Assembly (NCBI GenBank): GCA_947176515.1
Contig: CAMWQZ010000060.1
Location: 1 to 6,822, forward strand
Length of the DNA stretch: 6,822 nucleotides
Direction of reading: 5' to 3'
From: an uncultured Bacteroidales bacterium
Lineage (GTDB): Bacteria; Bacteroidota; Bacteroidia; Bacteroidales; Muribaculaceae
Shown here: positions 1 through 6,243 of the stretch, in pieces
Layout: every line of letters begins with the position of its first letter
How positions within the stretch are numbered: the stretch's first letter is position 1
Made by a program: the position numbers and the translations under genes
The notes under the pieces: model-generated
Told to the model about the DNA's origin: nothing
The model's input: the letters and a program-made list of their open reading frames with translations, nothing else
The model's database searches: none

Positions 1-55
1 GAATCGAGGTGCTCGCCGGCTCCCAACATTCTGCAAAGTTTGACAAGTACGACGC
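1..55 (+). repeat. 55-bp exact direct repeat, copy 1 (window edge)
   Basis: Bases 1-55 are identical to bases 170-224, and the match breaks at base 56 (c here, g at 225). The offset of 169 bases is not a multiple of three, so this copy lies in a different frame from the gene that follows. Read from base 3 it encodes the same residues as the internal copy (IEVLAGSQHSAKFDKYD) and then meets a TGA at 81-83. It sits at the extreme window edge, and 55 is a common assembler k-mer length, so an assembly overlap artefact is the simplest explanation. A true local duplication cannot be excluded from the sequence alone. Confidence 0.95.
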
Positions 56-1458
56 CATACATGATTGGGTCTTGGAACCATGACCGCACGACTATGAAAA
101 ACAGTTACAATGCTGATATTTATGCCGCCAAACCGCTCAACCGTGATGGCCGCATTGGCTGGAGCGCCGGAATCGAGGTGCTCGCCGGCTCCCAACATTC
201 TGCAAAGTTTGACAAGTACGACGCGCAGGACATCGACTGGTATTCTTCCAAAATGAAGAGAGCCCACGTTTCTTTCCGAGAAATATATGCCGCGTTCCGC
301 TATCGTCAGGTGTTCCTGATGGGCGGCATGAAGAATTTCAATTCAAAAATTGTCGACGGCAACCTGTCGTCGGGTGATTTGCTGCTCAGCAATAATGCGC
401 GCGCAGTGCCTGGCGTGACATTGGGTTTTGTCGATTTCCAGAATATCCCCTTCACCAACGGCTGGCTACAGATTGACGGCCAGATTTTGTATGGAAAACT
501 TTTTGACAACTCATTCCGGCGCCAACAGTTCAACTTCTATTCCGACTTACTCGCCACCGACCTATATTACACATATAAATATTGTTATTTCCGCACAAAG
601 CCATCCCACCCCCTGTCGGTAATCTTCGGCATGCAGGCGGCTGGTGTGTTTGGTGGCAACACGACATATTACCGCAAGGGACAGCTATTCCGCACCGACC
701 ATCGTGGATTCCGCTTTATTGATATTTTAAAAATGTTTTTCCCCACTCAAGATAATGGCAATGGCTTTTACGAGGGAAACTCATTGGGCACATGGTCTTT
801 GCGAGCTCGTTATCGTTTGCCCAACGGCAACGAGATTGCCGCCTACTGGGAGAACTTTTTCGAGGACGGATCAGGCATCGCATGCCGCAATGGAGCTGAC
901 GGATTGTACGGCTTGCAATTCTCATTTGCTAATAGCGGATGGCTTAACAGCGTTGTTGCCGAATATCTTGACTTCCGCAATCAGAGCGGACCGCTTCACT
1001 ATGCGCCCAACGACCACGTAAAACCGTCGATATCATCTGAGGCCACTGGTGGCGACAATTACTATAACAATGACTCTTTTGGGCCCTATGCCTACTACGG
1101 TCTGGCTATCGGTTCACCGATGGTAATGTCGCCAATTTACAACGAAAACGGTTTCCCTCAGTTTATTTATAACCGTATGCAGGGGGCACACCTTGCGTTG
1201 ACTGGCTCACCGACCGATAACATATCTTATAAACTTATGGGTAGCTGGCAAAAAGGCTATGCCATGGGGCGCGTTCCATTGCCAAAAGCAAAAAGCACAT
1301 GCTCGGCAATGGTTGAAGTCGATTGGAACGCCAAGCGGCTACTCCCCGGCTTGTCGGTTGACTGCAAAGTGGCGATTGACCGTGGCGACCTGAGAGGCGA
1401 CAACTTTGGCGTGGCGCTCGCCGTGCGCTATTCGGGCTATTTAAACTTAAAATATTAA
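55..1458 (+). CDS. Capsule assembly Wzi family outer-membrane protein, 5' end missing
   Basis: The product resembles the Wzi-type capsule assembly proteins of Bacteroidetes, outer-membrane beta-barrels thought to help organise or anchor surface polysaccharide. About 467 residues are visible, compared with roughly 480-530 for whole family members. They show alternating polar/aromatic strands, a GGDNYYNN motif near bases 1048-1074 followed by FGPYAYYGLAIGSP, then an IYNRMQGAHLALTG segment, and a C-terminal aromatic strand ending in LNLKY. No signal peptide is present. The frame is open to the left edge, but bases 1-54 are the out-of-frame repeat and read as nonsense, so the TTG at 40 and the ATG at 61 are not credible starts. 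Native coding probably begins upstream of the window and is trustworthy from about base 56. The stop lies 4 bases before the lipoprotein gene. The family assignment is from remembered motifs; the barrel location follows from the family. Confidence 0.82.
   Translation, partial: PYMIGSWNHDRTTMKNSYNADIYAAKPLNRDGRIGWSAGIEVLAGSQHSAKFDKYDAQDIDWYSSKMKRAHVSFREIYAAFRYRQVFLMGGMKNFNSKIVDGNLSSGDLLLSNNARAVPGVTLGFVDFQNIPFTNGWLQIDGQILYGKLFDNSFRRQQFNFYSDLLATDLYYTYKYCYFRTKPSHPLSVIFGMQAAGVFGGNTTYYRKGQLFRTDHRGFRFIDILKMFFPTQDNGNGFYEGNSLGTWSLRARYRLPNGNEIAAYWENFFEDGSGIACRNGADGLYGLQFSFANSGWLNSVVAEYLDFRNQSGPLHYAPNDHVKPSISSEATGGDNYYNNDSFGPYAYYGLAIGSPMVMSPIYNENGFPQFIYNRMQGAHLALTGSPTDNISYKLMGSWQKGYAMGRVPLPKAKSTCSAMVEVDWNAKRLLPGLSVDCKVAIDRGDLRGDNFGVALAVRYSGYLNLKY
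170..224 (+). repeat. 55-bp exact direct repeat, copy 2 (inside the Wzi gene)
   Basis: This is the internal partner of the repeat at bases 1-55. Here the sequence is in frame with the Wzi-family coding region and reads as a normal beta-barrel segment (GIEVLAGSQHSAKFDKYDA), so this copy is taken as the native one. Confidence 0.95.
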
Positions 1459-1462
1459 TCCG

Positions 1463-1915
1463 ATGATTAAGCGATTTGTCATAGTATTCATAACCATCCT
1501 GAGTCTTGCCTCATGTCGTGTAAACAACGGTGATATCGGCGATTTATTCGGGTCCTGGCTGCTATATTCTATGACAGTCGACGGCGATACGCCCGAAAAT
1601 TTCAATCCCGAAGAGACATTTTGGGAATTTCAGAACAATATCGTCTCTATCTCACGAGTCGACTATATGTATGACAAAGACAGCCACTGGGGCACATGGA
1701 GCGAAGACAACGGCACACTCCAACTCAATTTCAATCATTTCGAATCAGGGGTTAATCCAGGTTCCGCCCAGTATTCAGCCCCACAATGGCTTGGATTTCC
1801 TAAAAGAGGTGCGTTTCAGTTGTCATTTGTTTCGCGTTCGTCAAAGCGCATGAGTTTGTCGTGGCACGATTCGAACGGCCGCATTTATGTTTATTCACTC
1901 CGCAAAATCTGGTAA
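1463..1915 (+). CDS. Lipocalin-like lipoprotein
   Basis: This is a 150-residue protein with a clear lipoprotein signal: basic MIKR, a hydrophobic stretch (residues 5-16) and the lipobox LASC, with the lipidated Cys at 18. The mature part is short and beta-rich. It starts with a GSW motif (residues 30-32), as in the first strand of lipocalin-like domains, has a strand ending in WEF (54-56) and a WGTWSEDNGTLQLNF hairpin (76-90), and ends in VYSLRKIW. This matches the small lipocalin-like proteins common in Bacteroidetes, whose ligands are mostly unknown. Residues after Cys18 (RVNNG) lack the acidic cluster seen in some Bacteroidetes surface-export signals, so a periplasm-facing location is somewhat more likely (inference). 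It starts 4 bases after the Wzi stop and ends 4 bases before the dehydratase start, so it is co-transcribed and probably works on the same envelope glycan. Its exact function is unknown. Confidence 0.75.
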   Translation: MIKRFVIVFITILSLASCRVNNGDIGDLFGSWLLYSMTVDGDTPENFNPEETFWEFQNNIVSISRVDYMYDKDSHWGTWSEDNGTLQLNFNHFESGVNPGSAQYSAPQWLGFPKRGAFQLSFVSRSSKRMSLSWHDSNGRIYVYSLRKIW

Positions 1916-1919
1916 AACT

Positions 1920-2909
1920 ATGATTAATCCCGATAAAACCGTGCTGGTCACGGGCGCTGACGGCTTCATCGGTTCTCACCTGACCGAGCTGCTGCTGTCG
2001 CTCGGCTACAAAGTGAAAGCACTCGCCCAATACAACTCTTTCAACTCCTGGGGATGGCTCGAAGGCATTGCCTCCCCTAATCTCGAAGTCGTCTGCGGCG
2101 ACGTCCGCGACCCGGAGTTTTGTCGCGAAATCACTGCCGGATGCGGCACAGTCTTCCATCTCGCAGCCCTCATTGCCATACCTTATAGCTACATTGCTCC
2201 CGACAGCTATGTCGATACTAATATAAAAGGCACGATGAACATGTGCCAGGCTGCCCGTGCGGCGTCGGTTGACCGCATTATAGTCACATCAACCTCTGAG
2301 GTCTACGGCACGGCTGTCGAAGTTCCTATTTCTGAGACCCATCCTCGTCAGCCTCAATCTCCTTATTCTGCCACAAAAATTGGCGCCGACGCTATAGCCG
2401 AGAGTTTCTACAATGCTTTTGAGCTTCCGTTGGTTATTGCCCGGCCGTTCAACACCTATGGTCCGCGTCAGAGCGCGCGAGCCATCATCCCGACAATCAT
2501 CAGCCAGATTGCGTCAGGCATGCGCACTATCAAGGTCGGCGATCTCTCGCCGACGCGTGACTTTAACTTTGTCACCGACACATGCCGTGGATTTGTCGCG
2601 TTGGCACAGGCGCCAGGCATTGAAGGCCGCAATATTAACATTGCCACAGGCACCGAAGTGTCGATGGCTGAGACGCTGCGACTTATCGCCGAGATTATGG
2701 GCGTCGAAGTCGAATATGCAGTAGACCCCGAACGCCTTCGCCCGTCAAAGAGCGAGGTGCGCCGCCTCTGTGGCGACAACCGTCTCATCACGTCGCTTAC
2801 TGACTGGCGTCCTCAAGTCACCCTGCGCGAAGGTCTCACAAGAACCATCGAATGGTTTACCGACCCTGCCAACCTCGCGCGTTACAAAGCCGGAATATAT
2901 AACCGCTGA
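1920..2909 (+). CDS. legB: LegB-type NAD-dependent sugar-nucleotide 4,6-dehydratase (extended SDR)
   Basis: This is a 329-residue extended short-chain dehydrogenase/reductase. The N-terminal Rossmann fold has GADGFIGS (G12, G15, G18). The active site shows TSTSEVYG (123-130) and the catalytic pair Y149/K153 in SPYSATK. Substrate-side motifs include RPFNTYGPRQSARAIIP (175-191) and RDFNFVTD (213-220). The stretch YNSFNSWGWLE (38-48) and the late RPSKSEVRRLCGDN (274-287) are typical of the LegB-like clade that occurs in nonulosonic acid cassettes. In that family the enzyme makes a 4-keto-6-deoxy sugar nucleotide from a UDP- or GDP-linked GlcNAc as the first step toward legionaminic-type sugars. 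Serine 126 stands where RmlB-type dehydratases carry Asp. The ATG at 1920 is chosen over an in-frame ATG at 1887 inside the lipoprotein gene, because it places the Rossmann strand right at the N-terminus and leaves a 4-base gap. The enzyme should be cytoplasmic. Substrate (UDP or GDP sugar) cannot be told from sequence. Confidence 0.85.
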   Translation: MINPDKTVLVTGADGFIGSHLTELLLSLGYKVKALAQYNSFNSWGWLEGIASPNLEVVCGDVRDPEFCREITAGCGTVFHLAALIAIPYSYIAPDSYVDTNIKGTMNMCQAARAASVDRIIVTSTSEVYGTAVEVPISETHPRQPQSPYSATKIGADAIAESFYNAFELPLVIARPFNTYGPRQSARAIIPTIISQIASGMRTIKVGDLSPTRDFNFVTDTCRGFVALAQAPGIEGRNINIATGTEVSMAETLRLIAEIMGVEVEYAVDPERLRPSKSEVRRLCGDNRLITSLTDWRPQVTLREGLTRTIEWFTDPANLARYKAGIYNR

Positions 2910-2916
2910 CAGCCCG

Positions 2917-3897
2917 ATGAACCGAAAACGTATTCACATCCTCTTTCTCGGCGGCGCAAAACGAGTGTCGATGGCCCGGCTTTTCAAACAGGCTGCCGCC
3001 GGCATGGGTTATGAGGCTGTCTTATTCAGCTATGAGCTCGACCAATGTGTGCCAATTGCTTGTGAAGCAACAATCATAAAGGGTTCGCGATGGTCTGACG
3101 CTGATGTTTTAGAGAAATTAGACGAAGCCGTCGACCTCTACGGCATTGACATAATCGTGCCCTTCGTCGACGGAGCTGTCGCAGTAGCAGCAAACTATGC
3201 AGCTAAATATCCAGGGAAAGTTTTCGTCCCGACCGGCTCTGCCGAGACTGCCGAACTAATGTTTGATAAAGTCCGCGCCGCTGCGACATTCGAGGCAGCC
3301 GGATTGCCAATCCCTGCGACATATATCCCCGGCACACCCTGCCTGAAACTAATTGCCAAACCTCGTCACGGCTCTGCGTCGAAAGGCATCTTTGAAATCA
3401 GCTCAATAGAGGCGCTTGACCGCATCATGTTGCGCTCTGACGATTATCTCATCCAGGAACGCATTGACAATCGCCGCGAGCTGACCGTCGATTGCTATGT
3501 GTCTGTCACTGACGGCAAGCCCCTTGCCATTTCGCCGAGAGTGAGAAACGTCACCGTCGGCGGTGAGGTCTCTGACACAGAAACGGTCAATTTCCCCGAG
3601 GCGGTTGAGTTGACTGAACGCGTTCTGTCGTCGCTCAGTCTGCGCGGAGCCATCACGGTTCAGCTCATCTGCGACCTTGATGTAGAGGGACGCCTGCTTA
3701 TCATGGAAATCAATCCCCGTCTGGGAGGCGGCGCCGTTTGCTCGGTCATTGCTGGTGCCGACATACCTCGACTCATTATCGCCGAAGCTCTTGGCATGGA
3801 TTTGAATGAACATAAGCCTCAACCCGGAGTGCGCATCTGCCGATACATGCAGGAAGTTGTATTTGTCGACGGAGTTTTAAAGTCTTCAGCCAAATAA
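2917..3897 (+). CDS. CarB/PylC-like ATP-grasp ligase of unknown substrate
   Basis: This is a 326-residue single ATP-grasp enzyme. The pre-ATP-grasp domain starts with HILFLGGAKRVSMARLF (7-23) and continues to about residue 110. The ATP-grasp fold follows, with K118, the IAKPRHGSASKGIFE loop (146-160, K148 and the Gly/Ser-rich lid), the adenine-side segment YLIQERI (177-183), and the metal-binding MEINPRLGGG (263-272, E264 and N266). ATP-grasp enzymes join a carboxylate to an amine or thiol via an acyl phosphate. This branch is related to CarB and PylC, but single-copy members in polysaccharide loci generally have no assigned substrate. The ATG at 2917 is used; an in-frame ATG at 2770 would add 49 residues antiparallel to no domain and overlap the dehydratase. 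It lies 7 bases after the dehydratase and 9 before neuB, and ends in tandem stops TAA TAG. A role in amidating or aminoacylating the nonulosonic sugar is inference only. Confidence 0.83.
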   Translation: MNRKRIHILFLGGAKRVSMARLFKQAAAGMGYEAVLFSYELDQCVPIACEATIIKGSRWSDADVLEKLDEAVDLYGIDIIVPFVDGAVAVAANYAAKYPGKVFVPTGSAETAELMFDKVRAAATFEAAGLPIPATYIPGTPCLKLIAKPRHGSASKGIFEISSIEALDRIMLRSDDYLIQERIDNRRELTVDCYVSVTDGKPLAISPRVRNVTVGGEVSDTETVNFPEAVELTERVLSSLSLRGAITVQLICDLDVEGRLLIMEINPRLGGGAVCSVIAGADIPRLIIAEALGMDLNEHKPQPGVRICRYMQEVVFVDGVLKSSAK

Positions 3898-3906
3898 TAG
3901 AAAAAA

Positions 3907-4917
3907 ATGAATCCCCAGCACACAATTATAATCGCCGAAGCAGGTGTCAACCATAACGGCGACCTCGAATTAGCCCGTAAAATGGTTGTTGCGGCTAAAG
4001 AAGCCGGAGCCGATTACGTTAAATTTCAGACAGCCATCCCCGAACTCGTCATCTCGACCGTAGCTCCAAAGGCTGAGTATCAAAAAGTAACTACCGGCGC
4101 CGACGAAAGCCAGCTCGAAATGTGTCGTAAACTGCATTTGCCCCTTTCAGACTATGCCGGGCTGAAACGCTACTGCGACGAAGTTGGCATTGGCTTCATG
4201 AGCACACCCTTTGACCTCGTGTCAATCGACTGCCTCGCCGAGCTCGACATGGACTATTGGAAAATACCCTCTGGAGAGATTACCAATTTACCATACCTAA
4301 GAAAAATCGCCACTAAGGGTGGACGCGTTATTCTCTCTACGGGCATGTCAATCCTCTCAGAAGTCGAAGATGCGGTCAAGATACTCGAAGACGGCGGCAT
4401 ATCGCGAGACAATATCATCCTGCTACATTGCACCACTCAATACCCCACGCCATTTTCATCTGTCAACCTCCGCGCAATGCAAGCATTGGCGACCCTTGGC
4501 TGTCACTCCGTCGGATATAGCGATCACACTCAGGGCATTTCAGTCCCTGTAGCCGCTGTAGCGCTCGGAGCATCCGTAATAGAAAAACACTTCACACTCG
4601 ACCGTTCTTTGCCCGGCCCCGACCAGAAAGCATCACTCGAGCCTCACGAACTACGTCAGATGGTCAATGAAATCCGTCAGATTGAACTTGCGCTTGGCTC
4701 TCCTGAAAAATTGGTTGATGATATCGAGCGCCCCAACATCGAAGTAGCGCGCAAAAGCATCGTCGCAGCCCGTGCCATCCAAAAGGGCGAAATATTCACC
4801 GAAGAAAACATCACTGTCAAGCGTCCAGGCTCGGGTATTAGTCCGATGCTTTGGGATAAAATAATCGGCACTCCTGCCCCTCATCCCTTCTCCCCCGACG
4901 AACTGATATCGCTTTAA
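3907..4917 (+). CDS. neuB: NeuB/LegI-family nonulosonic acid synthase
   Basis: This 336-residue cytoplasmic enzyme condenses phosphoenolpyruvate with a six-carbon N-acyl amino sugar (ManNAc for NeuB, the 2,4-diacetamido-6-deoxy sugar for LegI) to give a nine-carbon acid. The TIM-barrel domain (about 1-270) has AEAGVNHNGD (10-19), VKFQT (38-42), STPFD (99-103), KIPSGEITN (119-127), LSTGM (143-147), LHCTTQYPTPFSSVNLRAM (173-191), GYSDHT (203-208) and EKHFTLDRSLPGPDQKAS (226-243). By comparison with meningococcal NeuB, T100, K119, S122 and S144 match PEP-contacting residues, and H207 and H228 match the metal ligands. The C-terminal SAF (antifreeze-like) domain (about 280-336) keeps ARKSIVAAR and KRPGSGISP, with R306 in the place of the arginine that reaches the partner active site. 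Length is normal. The KAEYQK and ESQLEMCRKLHL segments and the adjacent LegB-like gene lean toward a legionaminic-type product, but Neu5Ac synthase remains possible. Confidence 0.93.
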   Translation: MNPQHTIIIAEAGVNHNGDLELARKMVVAAKEAGADYVKFQTAIPELVISTVAPKAEYQKVTTGADESQLEMCRKLHLPLSDYAGLKRYCDEVGIGFMSTPFDLVSIDCLAELDMDYWKIPSGEITNLPYLRKIATKGGRVILSTGMSILSEVEDAVKILEDGGISRDNIILLHCTTQYPTPFSSVNLRAMQALATLGCHSVGYSDHTQGISVPVAAVALGASVIEKHFTLDRSLPGPDQKASLEPHELRQMVNEIRQIELALGSPEKLVDDIERPNIEVARKSIVAARAIQKGEIFTEENITVKRPGSGISPMLWDKIIGTPAPHPFSPDELISL

Positions 4918-5049
4918 AAATTAAAATCTGTCTCGTCCGATCCTCGTATTTTATTACATTTCTGTTAAAAATTTTGCTTGGCTGAAATCTCTTTGCTGAT
5001 GTCGGTTGTTAATTTTGTAGTTAAATTTCAATAATTAGCATTAGAGATT
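4918..5049. other. 132-bp AT-rich intergenic spacer
   Basis: This is the only sizeable gap in the window. It separates the tight five-gene operon from fprA. I see no convincing GC-rich hairpin followed by a T run after the neuB stop, so termination of the upstream transcript is not explained by a visible intrinsic terminator. The right half is strongly AT-rich and contains the candidate fprA promoter. No small ORF or RNA gene is evident. Confidence 0.7.
5010..5017 (+). promoter_or_regulatory. Candidate Bacteroidetes -7 promoter box (TAATTTTG) for fprA
   Basis: TAATTTTG fits the Bacteroidetes primary sigma factor -7 consensus TAnnTTTG and would start transcription about 25 bases before the ATG at 5050. 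The matching -33 TTG is weak: the nearest candidates are TTG at 4993-4995 (14-base gap, short of the usual 19-21) and TTG at 4978-4980 (too far). The region is AT-rich, so a chance match is possible. Confidence 0.4.
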
Positions 5050-6243
5050 ATGAATACTCACCAGATATCTGACAACATTCATTACATTGGCGTCAACGAC
5101 CGCACGACTGACCGTTTCGAAGCCCTTTGGCCTCTGCCAAATGGAGTTAGCTACAACTCATACCTTGTCACTGGTAGCGAAAAGGCCGCTATTATCGACG
5201 GTGTGGAAGTCAGTCACGCCCTCCAGCAGATTGACGCCATCACCGATATTCTCGGAGACCGTAAGCCCGATTATCTTGTTATAAATCACATGGAGCCCGA
5301 CCATTCGGGCGCGATAAGGATATTACGCCAAGCGTTCCCTGACCTCACAATCGTCGGCAACGCTCAGACCATCGCAATGGTCAACGGATTTTATGGAGTT
5401 ACAGACAACACTCTCATTATTAAGGATGGCGACACTCTGCCGCTCGGCGACGACAGTTCACTTCGCTTCATTCTCACACCGATGGTTCACTGGCCTGAGA
5501 CAATGGTGACATATTTCGACAAAGAAAAAACTCTTTTCAGCGGCGATGCTTTCGGTTGTTTCGGGGCCCTCAATGGCGCCGTGGTCGATACCGACATGGC
5601 CACCGACGTATACTTCCCTGAAATGATTCGATATTATAGTAACATAGTCGGCAAATACGGCCAATTTGTGCAGCGCGCACTCAAGAAACTCGAAGGCGTC
5701 GACATAACAACCGTCTGCTCGACACACGGCCCCGTTTGGCGCACAGACCTTCCAAAGGTGATTGACCTATACGACCGCCTGAGCCGATACGAACCGCTTG
5801 ACAACGGCGTCACAATCATCTATGGCTCAATGTATGGCAACACCGAGCGCATGGCCGAGACTGCAGCCGAGGCTCTCGCCGAAGCCGGTATAAAAAATAT
5901 TGTTGTGAGAAACGCCGCCAAGACAGATTTAAGCTACATCCTCGCTGACCTTTTCACCCACGCCGGAGTCGTAATCGCCGCTCCGACCTATTCCGACGGA
6001 CTATTTCCCCCGGTCGAAGCCGTGATGACCGCAATGTCAGTGCGCGGCATTAAAAACCGCCATATCGCCTTGATTGGCTCACACACCTGGGCGCCTCAGT
6101 CTATCAAAAAGATGAACGCTCATCTCGAGGCATGCGGCCTGACTCCGATAGCCGAGCCAGTGTCAGCCAAACAAGCGCCGTCGGCCGACATTATTTCCAA
6201 ATGCCGCGGTCTCGCCTTGTCGCTCGCTGAAGCCTTGAAGTGA
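5050..6243 (+). CDS. fprA: Flavodiiron protein (FprA-type A-class flavoprotein, O2/NO reductase)
   Basis: This complete 397-residue cytoplasmic protein has the two standard domains of a class A flavodiiron protein. The metallo-beta-lactamase-like part (about 1-250) carries every expected diiron ligand: H80-x-E82-x-D84-H85 in NHMEPDHSG, H147 in VHWPETM, D166 in SGDAFG and H226 in STHGPVW. The flavodoxin part (about 253-397) has the FMN phosphate loop YGSMYGNTERMAE (258-270) and the ring-binding APTYSDGLFPP and GSHTWAP segments. Such enzymes reduce O2 to water or NO to N2O with electrons, usually via rubredoxin, and protect anaerobes from oxidative or nitrosative stress. No rubredoxin domain is fused and none is visible nearby. 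The ATG at 5050 gives the normal N-terminus. It appears to have its own promoter and no functional link with the glycan operon. O2 versus NO preference cannot be read from the sequence. Confidence 0.95.
   Translation: MNTHQISDNIHYIGVNDRTTDRFEALWPLPNGVSYNSYLVTGSEKAAIIDGVEVSHALQQIDAITDILGDRKPDYLVINHMEPDHSGAIRILRQAFPDLTIVGNAQTIAMVNGFYGVTDNTLIIKDGDTLPLGDDSSLRFILTPMVHWPETMVTYFDKEKTLFSGDAFGCFGALNGAVVDTDMATDVYFPEMIRYYSNIVGKYGQFVQRALKKLEGVDITTVCSTHGPVWRTDLPKVIDLYDRLSRYEPLDNGVTIIYGSMYGNTERMAETAAEALAEAGIKNIVVRNAAKTDLSYILADLFTHAGVVIAAPTYSDGLFPPVEAVMTAMSVRGIKNRHIALIGSHTWAPQSIKKMNAHLEACGLTPIAEPVSAKQAPSADIISKCRGLALSLAEALK

Noticed and set aside
1887..1919. Longer start for the dehydratase at ATG 1887, inside the lipoprotein gene
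   Set aside because: It would add 11 residues before the Rossmann strand and overlap the upstream gene; ATG 1920 gives the normal N-terminus and the same 4-base spacing as the previous gene pair.
1800..2159. 119-residue minus-strand ORF opposite the lipoprotein/dehydratase junction
   Set aside because: It crosses two well-supported genes antisense, and its composition follows the opposing codons.
2468..2791. 107-residue minus-strand ORF opposite the dehydratase
   Set aside because: It is a shadow of a conserved coding region with no motif of its own.
2770..2916. Longer start for the ATP-grasp gene at ATG 2770
   Set aside because: The 49 extra residues are an out-of-frame reading of the dehydratase C-terminus; the conserved first strand begins right after ATG 2917.
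3403..3822. 139-residue minus-strand ORF opposite the ATP-grasp gene
   Set aside because: It is antisense to conserved ATP-grasp motifs, has no recognisable domain, and looks like a codon-bias shadow.
84..5109. Short 12-base identity (gaccgcacgact) between the Wzi gene start and the fprA start
   Set aside because: A match of this length is expected about once by chance in a window of this size, and the two sites have no shared context.
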